DNA of 64,000 bases from an uncultured Shewanella sp. Its GTDB lineage: Bacteria > Pseudomonadota > Gammaproteobacteria > Enterobacterales > Shewanellaceae. The first letter of the stretch is position 1. The number at the start of each line of letters is the position of its first letter. The stretch lies in assembly GCF_947501665.1 (NCBI RefSeq), contig NZ_CANMWS010000020.1, positions 1 to 64,000 of the forward strand, written 5' to 3'. Positions 45,482-54,188 of the stretch are shown here, in pieces. The position numbers and the translations under genes were made by a program. The notes below the pieces were generated by a model, which saw only the letters and a list, made by a program, of their open reading frames with translations, was not told the DNA's origin and did no database searches.

Positions 45482-47125
45482 ATGAAATCAGTAACGAAAA
45501 AATCCATTATTTCTCTTGCCGTAGCCGCAGGTTTAGGCTTTAGCGCATCTGCATTAGCCGCATCAGACAATACGGCGCATGTTAACCAAACCACTGCAGC
45601 AGCTGGTGCTCCAATGGGTCAAGATGCTTATGTTAAACAAACAGGAACGATGCATATCACCACTGTCGACCAAATCGGTGATGGCCAAACTGCCACTATC
45701 AATCAAGATGGTGTATGGGCAGAAGCTTATGTCAATTCTAGAGGTGTTGAAAACAACGTTGATGTCGATCAAGCTGATGACTGGCATATTGCGACAGTCA
45801 ATCAAGAAGGCAGCAACAATGACACAAGTGTTGCTCAATATGACTTCTTCAACCAAGCAAACATTAGCAGTGTTGGGGATTATAACACAACTGATGTCAT
45901 GCAAGATGGTTCTCAAAATGATGCACAAATTACCTCTCTAGGTAATGATAACCAAGTCACAGTCAATCAATATGATACATCAAACCAAACACTGATTAAC
46001 TTAACAGGCGACAATAACTACGCTGATGTCATGCAAAATGGCGTTCAAAATGATGCGACTGTTGAGTATATGGGCACTGCAAATACCGCCATCATTAGCC
46101 AAGAGGGCGTCACGAATATCGCTATCTCTCAAGTTGAAGGTGAAGATAACGACGTCCGTATCTCACAAATGGGTGATAACAACCTTGCAGCAATGACAGG
46201 TATTGAACGCGGCATGAATGTTGGTAATAACAACGATGCTGAAATATCTCAAGTGGGCAATCAAAACTTAGGCGCAATCCAAGGTGTTGACGGTAATGAC
46301 AACCACTTCATGATCACTCAAGAAGGTGATGAAAACAAAAGCTCAGTTTACTCTTTAGTCGGTTCCGACAATGAAATCGAAATGGAACAAACTGGTTTTA
46401 ATAACACCAGCTTCTTAGATTTTGCTAACGGCAACGACAATGATGTTGAAATTGTCCAATCAGGCAGCAATAACATCATTGGCGACACTATGATTGCCGA
46501 GCTTCAAGGTGATGATAACAGCTTAGACCTTCATCAAGAAGGTGAAGCCAATGCTGCTGAATTCCAAGTCTTTGGTAATGAAAATGACCTAGATCTTGAT
46601 CAAGAAGGCACCACAAACTTCGCGACTATTGGTATTTACGGCGATGATAATAATCTTGACCTTAACTCTGATGGTCTAAGCAACACTGTTGTCGCTTTCG
46701 CTGATGGTAACAACAACGACATCGAAATTGCTCAAGAAGGCGATACTAACTTTGGTTATGTCGATGTACTCGGTGAGCGTAACGAAGTAGACGTGGAGCA
46801 AGATGGTAACGACAACGAAACATTAATCACTGTTATGGGTGAAAGAAACGTTGATGTTGAAGCAACACAATCCGGCGATCTTAACTTAATTGACCTTATC
46901 ATTGAAGGCGATGAAAACATTGCAATGATGACGCAATCAGGTAACGGTAACTGGATTGGTGGCGATGATAGCTCTGCCTTTGAAGTTATCGGTGAAGGAA
47001 ACAGCTTAGTCGTTGCTCAAAGTGGTAACGACAACTTAGTATCGGGTTCTCAGTTTGGTACTAACAACAACATTGTTGTGTCTCAAACAGGTGACTTCAA
47101 CTCTGCGACTGTTATTCAGAACTAA
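45482..47125 (+). CDS. large curlin-repeat protein (CsgA-like), copy 1
   Basis: A 547-residue secreted amyloid-type protein. The signal peptide (to SALA/ASDN) is followed by about 20 curlin repeats of roughly 22 residues with the Q-x-G-x-x-N core (VDQIGDGQTATINQDG, VAQSGNDNLVSGSQFG). It is very acidic (Asp, Glu), unlike E. coli CsgA, and about three times longer. The ATG at 45482 has AGGGA at good spacing; the ATG at 45476 overlaps it. It should be exported through a CsgG channel, but no csgEFG is in the window. Confidence 0.8.
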   Translation: MKSVTKKSIISLAVAAGLGFSASALAASDNTAHVNQTTAAAGAPMGQDAYVKQTGTMHITTVDQIGDGQTATINQDGVWAEAYVNSRGVENNVDVDQADDWHIATVNQEGSNNDTSVAQYDFFNQANISSVGDYNTTDVMQDGSQNDAQITSLGNDNQVTVNQYDTSNQTLINLTGDNNYADVMQNGVQNDATVEYMGTANTAIISQEGVTNIAISQVEGEDNDVRISQMGDNNLAAMTGIERGMNVGNNNDAEISQVGNQNLGAIQGVDGNDNHFMITQEGDENKSSVYSLVGSDNEIEMEQTGFNNTSFLDFANGNDNDVEIVQSGSNNIIGDTMIAELQGDDNSLDLHQEGEANAAEFQVFGNENDLDLDQEGTTNFATIGIYGDDNNLDLNSDGLSNTVVAFADGNNNDIEIAQEGDTNFGYVDVLGERNEVDVEQDGNDNETLITVMGERNVDVEATQSGDLNLIDLIIEGDENIAMMTQSGNGNWIGGDDSSAFEVIGEGNSLVVAQSGNDNLVSGSQFGTNNNIVVSQTGDFNSATVIQN

Positions 47126-47174
47126 TTTGGCTTTCTCTTAAGAGAAAACACCGTTAATGTGGTAACACATACCT

Positions 47175-47204
47175 AAAAACAGACAGCCTAGGCTGCCTGT
47201 TTTT
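47175..47204 (+). terminator. terminator after large curlin 1
   Basis: AAAAACAGACAGCC pairs with GGCTGCCTGTTTTT around TA (one internal mismatch), 50 bp past the stop, ending in a T run. Confidence 0.88.
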
Positions 47205-47268
47205 ACTCTCAGATCTTCTATCTATTTTTTTCTCTTCATTACTCCCTCGCGATAATCGATTAAAAAAC

Positions 47269-47311
47269 AGACTTTCTTCCGATGCTAAAAATTGTATATG
47301 GCTATAGATTT
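47269..47311 (+). promoter_or_regulatory. shared curlin upstream element, copy 2
   Basis: AGACTTTCTTCCGAT is identical to the copy at 44873 over 15 nt, and the following 28 nt remain similar (TATATGG...TATAGATTTA). It lies about 230 bp upstream of the second large curlin gene, after the terminator of the first. The long leader between it and the gene shows no credible gene. Confidence 0.6.
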
Positions 47312-47540
47312 AGTGCTATAAATCTACGTCAATCCATCACAAGGAGTGTGTTGTTAACCTTCAATATTCAGCAATGTTCTAAATTCGTTATATTCAAATC
47401 AACCTTCCCCTTAAATAAAGGTTTTTGGGTAAAGCATGAAATAACAAGTACTCTAGATCTATTTATCAAAGTAACAGGTTAATTATTAAATAGTTTATAA
47501 AGCTTACTGAATAAAAAGATTAACAATTTAAGGAAGAAAA

Positions 47541-48749
47541 ATGAAAAAACATAAAAAACAATTAATGACTCTAGCAGTCATGGTTACAAGTCTAAGTCTC
47601 CATGCCACAGTATTCGCTGCATCTAATAATATGACAAACATCCAACAAGTGACAGATACAACTAACTCAGTCATAGGACAACATGTCGTTGTGGATCAAA
47701 AAGGCGATACGCTACACGCAACGGTCAGCCAAGTCGGTGATGGACAAACAGTGAGAATTAAACAGCATGGTATGCATTCATCTGCAACAACGCTCACTCG
47801 CGGCCAAAAAAATTGGATTAGCCTCTATCAAGGTGAGGAAGAACACGTTAGTAATATTTTTCAACAAGGTGATAAAAACGTCGATAAAAGCCATCAAAAA
47901 GGCTTCAATAATACTAGCCACATCAATACAGAAGGTAATCACAACTACACAATAGCCAGACAAGCAGAGGCATTCAATCAAACCACTATCAATACACTAG
48001 GCCAAGAAAACACCACACTTACCGAGCAAATAGGTCTACAAAATGACTTATGGATTAACACTGAAGGTGATGTGAACGATGCTCACATCTTACAAATAGG
48101 TGATAACAATATCAACTCTATCCATTTACAAGGAGTTGATAATAGAGTTATCACGAGCCAAGAAGGTAATTCAAATCATTTTTATACCATAAATAATGGT
48201 GATAATAATCAAATTATCAGTACGCAAATTGGCAACAGCAATACACAACAAACCCAAGTGTCGGGAGATGAAAATACTCAGATGTTACGCCAAGTCGGAG
48301 CTGAGAACCGCCTTGCTTTAGCGACAGAGGGCTCAAATAATCAAATCAACTTTTACTCAAATGGCCAGAGTAATCATATCTTCACCTTCACTCTTGGTGA
48401 TAATAACCAAGCAGATATTACTCAAACGGGTATCAATAATATCACACAGCTAAACGTATTTGGCGATAACAATACCCACATGGAAATGAACCAAACAGGC
48501 GATCTCAATGTTATTGACCTCCTCATAGGTGGTAATGAAAACATGGCAATAGTCACTCAATGGGGTAATAACAATAGCTTAATGGGAATTGACTCCCCCA
48601 GATTTGAAGTCTCAGGACATAATAGCACGCTAAACTTGGCGCAAAATGGGCATGATAATACCCTTATGGGTGAGCAGATTGGCGAGCGACACACCTTATT
48701 TGTCTCTCAAACTGGTGACATGAACACAGCCATAGTCACTCAACACTAA
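47541..48749 (+). CDS. curlin-repeat protein (CsgA-like), copy 2
   Basis: A 402-residue secreted protein with a signal peptide (to TVFA/ASNN) and about 15 curlin repeats (QVGDGQTVRIKQHG, QIGDNNINSIHLQG, QTGDMNTAIVTQH at the end). It parallels copy 1 in layout, including a shared closing block (...DLNVIDL.I.G.EN.A), so the two arose by duplication. It is less acidic and richer in His, Thr and Gln. A Shine-Dalgarno AAGGAAG precedes the start. It has its own promoter element and so can be expressed apart from the csgBA-like pair. Confidence 0.8.
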   Translation: MKKHKKQLMTLAVMVTSLSLHATVFAASNNMTNIQQVTDTTNSVIGQHVVVDQKGDTLHATVSQVGDGQTVRIKQHGMHSSATTLTRGQKNWISLYQGEEEHVSNIFQQGDKNVDKSHQKGFNNTSHINTEGNHNYTIARQAEAFNQTTINTLGQENTTLTEQIGLQNDLWINTEGDVNDAHILQIGDNNINSIHLQGVDNRVITSQEGNSNHFYTINNGDNNQIISTQIGNSNTQQTQVSGDENTQMLRQVGAENRLALATEGSNNQINFYSNGQSNHIFTFTLGDNNQADITQTGINNITQLNVFGDNNTHMEMNQTGDLNVIDLLIGGNENMAIVTQWGNNNSLMGIDSPRFEVSGHNSTLNLAQNGHDNTLMGEQIGERHTLFVSQTGDMNTAIVTQH

Positions 48750-48754
48750 TAAAT

Positions 48755-48770
48755 CTGAACTCGGGTTAAG
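48755..48770 (+). mobile_element. solo terminal repeat of the 23309 element
   Basis: CTGAACTCGGGTTAAG matches the terminal inverted repeat of the miniature element at 23309-23540. No partner end is found within several hundred bp, so this is a truncated end or solo remnant just after the second large curlin gene. Confidence 0.5.
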
Positions 48771-48914
48771 CGCAAAATCGCTTCCTTTGACTACACTTAT
48801 CCAAGCGTGCTAATAAAATCTCCGTGCCAGCTCAATTGGGCACGGACATAGCCGCCTAAGGACAGCTCATTAGAGTTCATGTCTATTACTCATGATGTTA
48901 ATTTGGAGAGCGAT

Positions 48915-49235
48915 ATGAAATTTTTACCGATCATCTTTATGTCATTGTTATTTATCAGTCCATTCAGTATGGCTGCACATACCAAAGTGAAAGATCTAAA
49001 ATGTGAAGACTTTTTACAGGTAGATGATGATCTTGTACCTGTTGTTGTGGGCTACCTCGTCGGAGTTGACGATGCTGGTAATGTGGATGTTGTTGAAGTT
49101 GATGAACTCGATAACGTTCAAGTCGACGATGTTGTTGATTTTTGTAAGAATAAGCCTAAAGCAAAAGTCTCTGATGCCGTAAAAGCATCAACTAAAACAG
49201 GGTTACTCCCTCAAAAGCCTAACGACACTCATTAA
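48915..49235 (+). CDS. HdeA/HdeB-like periplasmic protein
   Basis: A 106-residue exported protein started at the ATG at 48915 (GGAG upstream; the frame opens 12 codons earlier), signal peptide to about SMAA/HT. The mature part has DLKCEDFLQVDDDLVPVVVGYLVG...DFCKNKP, the two-cysteine pattern of HdeA/HdeB acid-stress chaperones (EDFL...P..V....G...C...P). It is strongly acidic. It follows the curlin genes by 165 bp. A role as chaperone for secreted curlin or in periplasmic acid protection is possible, unproven. Confidence 0.7.
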   Translation: MKFLPIIFMSLLFISPFSMAAHTKVKDLKCEDFLQVDDDLVPVVVGYLVGVDDAGNVDVVEVDELDNVQVDDVVDFCKNKPKAKVSDAVKASTKTGLLPQKPNDTH

Positions 49236-49276
49236 GTTAAAACGAATATAGCAAGCTAATATGGTCTATTGTAAAT

Positions 49277-49307
49277 AAAAAAACACCGCTTAAAGCGGTG
49301 TTTTTTT
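49277..49307. terminator. bidirectional terminator between HdeA-like gene and rplI
   Basis: AAAAAAACACCGCTT pairs with AAGCGGTGTTTTTTT, a strong stem with A and T tracts on both sides. It serves the HdeA-like gene on the plus strand and the ribosomal operon on the minus strand. Confidence 0.92.
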
Positions 49308-49323
49308 AAAGTACTAGCGACAA

Positions 49324-49776
49324 TTAATCTTCTGCAACAACAGAGATTTTTGCAATCGCTTTAACTTCAGTGTGTAACTGGACTTCAACTTCGAAATCAC
49401 CAGTGTTGCGTAATGCACCTAGTGGAAGACGAACTTCACTTTTAGCCAATTCAACACCAGCAGCTGTTACTGCATCAGCAATATCACGGTTACCAATTGA
49501 ACCAAATAGCTTGCCTTCGTCACCCGCTTTAGACGCGATAACAACGCTTTCTAATGCAGCAAGTTTCTCAGCACGAGCATTAGCAGTAGCTAATTCACCC
49601 GCTAATTTAGCTTCTAGTTCAGCACGGCGCGCTTCAAATACTTCAGTGTTTGAAGCATTCGCAATAACCGCTTTACCTTGTGGTAAAAGGAAGTTACGTG
49701 CGTAACCCGCTTTAACTGAAACTTGGTCACCTAAGTTGCCTAGGTTAGCAATTTTATCAAGTAAAATAACGTTCAT
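49324..49776 (-). CDS. rplI: 50S ribosomal protein L9
   Basis: A 150-residue L9: N-terminal domain MNVILLDKIANLGNLGDQVSVKAGYARNFLLPQGKA, the long central helix (ARRAELEAKLAGELATA) and the C-terminal rRNA-binding domain with LFGSIGNRDIADAV. L9 binds 23S rRNA domain V and reaches across the L1 side of the 50S subunit. It is last in the rpsF-priB-rpsR-rplI operon here; dnaB, which often follows, is absent. Length is normal. Confidence 0.97.
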   Translation of the reverse strand: MNVILLDKIANLGNLGDQVSVKAGYARNFLLPQGKAVIANASNTEVFEARRAELEAKLAGELATANARAEKLAALESVVIASKAGDEGKLFGSIGNRDIADAVTAAGVELAKSEVRLPLGALRNTGDFEVEVQLHTEVKAIAKISVVAED

Positions 49777-49804
49777 TATTTAATTCCTCTAAATGATTGC
49801 AGTA

Positions 49805-50032
49805 TTACTGATGTAAATCAGTGTACGGCAGTAGAGAAAGATAACGAGCACGCTTGATAGCGCGAGCTAGTTGACGTTGATATTTAGCATTCGTACCAGT
49901 GATACGGCTAGGAACAATTTTACCACTTTCAGTGATATAGTTCTTTAGAGTAACAATATCTTTATAATCGATCTGTGTTACACCTTCAGCGGTGAAACGA
50001 CAGAATTTGCGACGGCGGAAATAACGTGCCAT
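49805..50032 (-). CDS. rpsR: 30S ribosomal protein S18
   Basis: A 75-residue basic protein, MARYFRRRKFCRF...ITESGKIVPSRITGT...RQLARAIKRARYLSLLPY, unmistakable S18. It pairs with S6 in the 30S platform. The start ATG follows a TAGGAG ribosome-binding site. It lies 11 bp after priB and 28 bp before rplI, in the usual order. It has the single conserved Cys. Confidence 0.98.
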   Translation of the reverse strand: MARYFRRRKFCRFTAEGVTQIDYKDIVTLKNYITESGKIVPSRITGTNAKYQRQLARAIKRARYLSLLPYTDLHQ

Positions 50033-50043
50033 ATGACAGTCTC

Positions 50044-50349
50044 CTAAGTTTTCAATTCGACATTTTCAGCGTGTAATACCAAGCGAGATTGACCATTTCT
50101 ACTCTGTTGTTGAGCAATAAAACCGTCCACTTGAATTGCGACGCCAATTTTCAGTTGTTCTGCTAGGTGATTAAACCCTTCTCCACTTAATACCACTTGT
50201 ATCTGGCAATACACGTTTCTGAGCATTCGTGCTTCAAAACGTTGGGATTTGTGTTCCAACTGCAATACCACATGGGATATGCCTGCTGGACTATCAAATC
50301 GCCGACTGCGTGTAATCACACCAGATAAACTCAGCTGGTTAGTGAACAC
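50044..50349 (-). CDS. priB: primosomal replication protein N (PriB)
   Basis: A 101-residue OB-fold protein that helps reload DnaB at stalled forks with PriA and DnaT. It is recognised by position (between rpsF and rpsR) and by NQLSLSGVITRSRRFDSPAGISHVVLQLEHKSQ...GFIAQQQSRNGQSRLVLHAENVEL, which aligns with E. coli PriB. The start is GTG at 50349, 8 bp after the rpsF stop. It is somewhat diverged, as usual for PriB. Confidence 0.92.
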   Translation of the reverse strand: MFTNQLSLSGVITRSRRFDSPAGISHVVLQLEHKSQRFEARMLRNVYCQIQVVLSGEGFNHLAEQLKIGVAIQVDGFIAQQQSRNGQSRLVLHAENVELKT

Positions 50350-50357
50350 AGAAAAAC

Positions 50358-50783
50358 TTACTCAGCTGTGTTTTCAGCGCTTTCGTTCACTTCTTCAGCA
50401 GCAGCTTCTACTGCAGGGCGTTCTTCACGCTCACTGTCATTAGAACGACGAGTATCACGCTCGTCTTTTGCTTTAGCCATTGGAGAGGCTTCAGTGATGG
50501 CAGCTTTAGTACGCATAACCATGCTACGCAGAACAGCGTCGTTGAAACGGAAAGCTGTTTCTAATTCTTCAATCGATTCTGCAGTTGTCTCTACGTTCAT
50601 AAGAACATAGTGAGCTTTGTGCAATTCGATGATTGGGTAAGCCAATTGACGACGGCCCCAATCTTCTAAACGATGAACTTGACCGCCAGCTTGGGTAAAA
50701 ATACCCGTGTAACGCTCAATCATGCCAGGTACTTGTTCACTCTGATCAGGGTGAACCAAAAATACGATCTCATAATGACGCAT
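50358..50783 (-). CDS. rpsF: 30S ribosomal protein S6
   Basis: S6, 141 residues: MRHYEIVFLVHPDQSEQVPGMIERY...RLEDWGRRQLAYPI, the S6 core. The true start is the ATG at 50783 behind AAGGAG, not the upstream open frame. The C-terminal 40 residues are a disordered acidic tail rich in Glu, Asp and Arg, longer than in E. coli, where RimK adds extra glutamates to S6. It opens the operon rpsF-priB-rpsR-rplI. Confidence 0.97.
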   Translation of the reverse strand: MRHYEIVFLVHPDQSEQVPGMIERYTGIFTQAGGQVHRLEDWGRRQLAYPIIELHKAHYVLMNVETTAESIEELETAFRFNDAVLRSMVMRTKAAITEASPMAKAKDERDTRRSNDSEREERPAVEAAAEEVNESAENTAE

Positions 50784-51061
50784 TTTTTGCTCCTTACGGT
50801 TATCTAGCCTCATTCTTGGTTCAGTCGGCCCAAATAGAGGCAAGGAACGAATTAAAGTGACTGAATTAAGCGGCGCAGTATTACATAAAACACCCCTAGA
50901 ATTCAAGCGCTATCCCCCACAGTAAGGGGAAAAGATCTTAACGTCATAAAGTTGAATATATTTAACCCTAATTCACTTTGCGCGATTTAAGATTATCGGT
51001 ATGATACGGCCTTATTAGAAAAAACTAATTTAGGCTAGCAAGGTCTCAAGAATTCAGTGTC

Positions 51062-51805
51062 ATGTTAAGAGCTATTGTTGTTGTCTGTGTATTAGGGCTC
51101 CCCTTTTCTGCACAGGCATTAGTTCCACCCGATTTTAAAGAACCACCCAGTGATTTTACTGCCGAAATTGAAGGCGGCTTTCAGCTCAATACTGGTAATA
51201 CTAATGCCACAAGTTTTAATGGTAGAACCAAATTTGTTTACGACACAACCACGGCGAAACAAGAAGCGACAATGAAAGCCTATTATGCCGCAGACTCACA
51301 AAGTTCGACGTCTGAGCGGTATGATTTACAATTGCAATCAAACTATAAACTTGATAGCGGTTATGTCTTCGGCCGAGGTGACGGCACTTGGGATCGATTC
51401 GGCAGTTATACTCGCATTTATACCGTGTCCAGTGGTTATGGTTTCGATGCTGTCAGTAACAGCAAGACCAAATTAAGTTTAGAAGTCGGCCCTGGTTACC
51501 GTTATAACTTAGCGATTGCCACTGACAGTGAACCCAATCCCAGTGCCAATAAAGATATCATTTTACGTTCAGCGGCAATTTTTGAATTTAAAATGCAAGA
51601 ATACACGAGTTTAAATGCGGCGCTCACCTCAGAGGTCGGCGCCGAGAACAATACCGTCGGTCTGGATATCAGTTATAAAAACACCCTGTTTCAAGACTGG
51701 GCCTTCACCATAGGCACTGTCATGAAATACACCCAAGTGGTACCCGATGGCACCAAACAAACCGATACGATTACGACCATAGGCTTGCTGTATACCTTTC
51801 AGTAA
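51062..51805 (+). CDS. DUF481 outer-membrane beta-barrel protein
   Basis: A 247-residue protein with a signal peptide (to AQA/LV) and alternating beta strands: EIEGGFQLNTGNTNATSFNG at the N-terminus, VEVGPGYRYN-like and GLDISYKNTLFQDW strands later, and the terminal YTFQ. The G-x-x-x-x-T-G-N-T motif is typical of DUF481/YdiY proteins, which are outer-membrane barrels of unknown role, some acid- or salt-inducible. It lies divergent from rpsF in the hotspot; the region between carries promoters for both. Confidence 0.85.
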   Translation: MLRAIVVVCVLGLPFSAQALVPPDFKEPPSDFTAEIEGGFQLNTGNTNATSFNGRTKFVYDTTTAKQEATMKAYYAADSQSSTSERYDLQLQSNYKLDSGYVFGRGDGTWDRFGSYTRIYTVSSGYGFDAVSNSKTKLSLEVGPGYRYNLAIATDSEPNPSANKDIILRSAAIFEFKMQEYTSLNAALTSEVGAENNTVGLDISYKNTLFQDWAFTIGTVMKYTQVVPDGTKQTDTITTIGLLYTFQ

Positions 51806-51854
51806 AGGTATGGCGGAATTTTATCTTCTTACAACATCCATGTTTTTCGCTCAG

Positions 51855-51875
51855 GAAGGTTACCTTGTAACCTTC
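51855..51875. other. perfect inverted repeat after DUF481 gene
   Basis: GAAGGTTAC-CTT-GTAACCTTC forms a 9-bp stem with a 3-nt loop 50 bp past the stop. A second loose hairpin (TTAGGAG/CTCCTAA) lies at 51919-51953. They may terminate the DUF481 message or belong to the adjoining repeat family. Confidence 0.5.
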
Positions 51876-51989
51876 ACCCTGCGATGAGGCTAAGGTCGTG
51901 AGCTCTCACTCACACAGAGATTAGGAGGACTGCTCGTCCTTATTCTCCTAATGATCTCCATAACGCCCAACGAAGTAAGGCACTTTAAT

Positions 51990-52165
51990 TCTCGATAGAC
52001 AAAAATATCTATCGCCTTATATTCACCATCCCTGGCTCACCTAAGGCTATTTTCGACTTCCTGTCTCAATCACGATATTTTTTATCGAATAATTAAATCT
52101 ACTTCGATGGGGGCTATAAAAGCCCAAGCAGATCACTTCTTCGAAGTAGGTTTGTAGGTTACAAA
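51990..52165 (-). repeat. hairpin-rich interspersed repeat, copy C (inverted)
   Basis: Read on the minus strand this segment matches the repeats at 53925 and 62266: ACTTCGAAGAA, then CCCCCATCG, then GCCTTAGGTGA.CCA.GGATGGTGAATAT.AGGCGATAG. It is shorter and more diverged than the two direct copies and lacks the GGGGATCC and GTGGATGGGAATCCAC hairpins. Confidence 0.6.
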
Positions 52166-52187
52166 CCACTAAGAATAAATCTCGCTG

Positions 52188-52328
52188 CTAATCCACTCTC
52201 TCAAACTGCACCAATGCAACTTGTAAGCTCACTGTCTGAAACTCATTTGATGAATTATCAAGTCGTGTAATCGTATTGTCCCACTGTAACCTTAGCTCGA
52301 CCAAAGGGGCGTTGGATTGGTTATATGG
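52188..52328 (-). pseudogene. C-terminal fragment of an unknown gene
   Basis: On the minus strand 46 codons read PYNQSNAPLVELRLQWD...TVSLQVALVQFERVD and end in TAG, with a protein-like composition but no start codon; a stop precedes them directly. I take this as a decayed gene end. The family is not recognised. Confidence 0.4.
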
Positions 52329-52700
52329 TCAGTGATAAAGTTAAATGCCTCCCAAGTAATATTGGTCTGGCTTACAATGTCAATCAATACCATTTAATCC
52401 TATTCAACATATCCATTATTTTCGCTCATTGAAGCAAGGTTATTTTACAATCAATACAGTTTTCTTATGTTTACCCCCCTAATCCTTACCACTAGAACAA
52501 ACCAACACAAACAAGTTATTAACAATAATTAATTGATAAGTAAAATAAAAATCAAAAATAATCATAAAGTTACGATTGAAATTGGAATTTAAATATAAAT
52601 CAATAAATGAAAATTAATAATATTTAATAAATCTGATATTCGTTCACTAGACAAAAAGCTAATTTTATTCAACCACAGCTTAATTGATTAATATAGGTTT
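52329..52700. other. AT-rich leader of the phosphatase gene
   Basis: 372 bp with no gene. The last 250 bp before 52701 are extremely AT-rich and resemble horizontally acquired, H-NS-type promoter DNA. Several TATAAT-like hexamers are present. Confidence 0.4.
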
Positions 52701-53780
52701 ATGACAAGTTTTAATATTTCTTCTACTAGCAACCCAAGCCTTCAAGTCGAGATTGATGTAGAGACACTTAATAAAAAAGGTTATTCAAAATGGGATCAAG
52801 CTTTTGACAAAATTGCAGACTTATTTGACGGTGCAAAAAGATTCGAAGCTAAATCATTGTTTGTTGAAATGATGAAAAACACCAGTGATGAAACAACTTT
52901 TAAACAACAATTTGATGAGTTAAAAGAGTTGGCAGCTCCAGCAAGTAAAGATAAATTCACTCGAGACAATGATGGGCTAGGTAATGTCACTTATAAAATA
53001 GACGGATACCAACTACAAACATTTGAAAATATAAACAATGATATTAACGACACTTTTTCTGATATTATCGATAGCTGTTTACTTAATATTGACTTAGATT
53101 CTGGCTGGGGAAGTGACTCTGAATTATCACTGCCAGACATTTTACCACTGACTGAGAATGAAACCACCAAAGTCGAAGACAGATTTAACTTACATACCTT
53201 ACCTGAAGGGACACTCATGTCGACTAAACGCCCCTCAGGTGATTTAGAATCTTATGCGACTATGCTGCAAAGCCACGGGGCTAACGTATTGCTCTCAATT
53301 GATGATACTCAACCCAAAGACATCAAAGCAATATTAGCTCAAAAAAATATCAGCCATGTCAATGAAAAAGCCTTTCATATTGAAGATTTCTTTGACAAAG
53401 GCGAACTTCCAAAGAATAAGTTAATGGATATTGTGACACAAATTAATGAACTCGAATCTAAAGGGCAAAAAGTCGCCATTCATTGCGGTGCTGGAGATGG
53501 GCGTTCTGGCACAGTAAAATCGGCTTATTTACTCGAAAAAATGCTAATGGAGCAAATAGATAAAAATACACTCACAAATGAAACGGCAACCATTGAAACA
53601 CACTACGATGGCAATACCACAACAGTCAATAAAGCTGTTGTAGACTGTATTTTGAAAGTGAGAAGCGATGGCCATGAAGCCGCGGTTGAACGAACAGAAG
53701 ATGTTCTGGCTTTACAAGATATGTACACATCACTGACTTCAAGCCACAAATTTAACGTTAGCCAACATGTATTAGCCTAA
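52701..53780 (+). CDS. type III effector-like protein with C-terminal Cys-based tyrosine phosphatase domain
   Basis: A 359-residue protein without signal peptide or membrane segment. Residues 155-345 contain IHCGAGDGRSGT (Cys262, Arg268), the CX5R active site of protein tyrosine / dual-specificity phosphatases, with a possible acid loop upstream (SIDDTQ). The N-terminus is Ser/Asn-rich. Residues 30-90 read KWDQAFDKIADLF...EAKSLF...FDELKELAAPASKDKF, which resembles the N-terminal translocation domain of SPI-2-type effectors such as SifA and SspH2 (WEK.K.FF...A...........F.L..LA). No type III apparatus is in the window. The gene is AT-rich, flanked by remnants and repeats, and likely acquired. 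Confidence 0.7.
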   Translation: MTSFNISSTSNPSLQVEIDVETLNKKGYSKWDQAFDKIADLFDGAKRFEAKSLFVEMMKNTSDETTFKQQFDELKELAAPASKDKFTRDNDGLGNVTYKIDGYQLQTFENINNDINDTFSDIIDSCLLNIDLDSGWGSDSELSLPDILPLTENETTKVEDRFNLHTLPEGTLMSTKRPSGDLESYATMLQSHGANVLLSIDDTQPKDIKAILAQKNISHVNEKAFHIEDFFDKGELPKNKLMDIVTQINELESKGQKVAIHCGAGDGRSGTVKSAYLLEKMLMEQIDKNTLTNETATIETHYDGNTTTVNKAVVDCILKVRSDGHEAAVERTEDVLALQDMYTSLTSSHKFNVSQHVLA

Positions 53781-53924
53781 CCCCATAGATACTAAGCACT
53801 ATTATAAAAGGTAACCTCCTCTACCGCACAAGGAAGTGTAGCGAGTACAAGCTCAACCCATCACTAGTTTGTACTAAATCCATGTTCAACCTCGATCACA
53901 GTTTAAGTAAACAAATATCGAAGC

Positions 53925-54188
53925 AGCGCACAGCTTTTGCTTTCGTTCCCCCATCGGAGCTGCCGAGATCATTTTATCAGTCATTACGTGAGTAAGGCAT
54001 GAATGCCGCAGTAGCCTTAGTTGGACTAAGGATGGTGAATATGAGGCGATAGTAATGACTTTTAATAAAATATGAGGCGTTTAGCTTCGTAAGGGGCTGC
54101 AAGGTGATCCAAGAGGGGATTGCTCTGGATCCCCTTTTGGCCCGATGTGGATGGGAATCCACGATCTTCCATTAAGCGCAGCTTAATG
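53925..54188 (+). repeat. hairpin-rich interspersed repeat, copy A
   Basis: About 260 bp shared with copy B at 62266 in the same orientation: CCCCCATCGGAGCTGC, GGCATGAATGCC, CCTTAG...GGTGAATATGAGGCG, AGGGGATTGCT...GATCCCCTTT, GTGGATGGGAATCCACGAT and ATTAAGCGCAGCTTAAT. Several of these fold into short hairpins, one followed by TTTT. No frame fits a protein. Confidence 0.8.

Noticed and set aside
45563..45941. 120-codon open frames on both strands inside the first large curlin gene
   Set aside because: They arise from the repetitive codon pattern of the curlin repeats; the real frame has signal peptide and repeats.
47282..47482. 66-codon frame between the two large curlin genes
   Set aside because: It starts inside the shared upstream element, has no ribosome-binding site and an unlikely sequence.
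51062..51805. DUF481 gene as a mobile cargo gene
   Set aside because: Barrel proteins of this family are common chromosomal genes in this group; I see no element bounding it, so I treat it as probably native.
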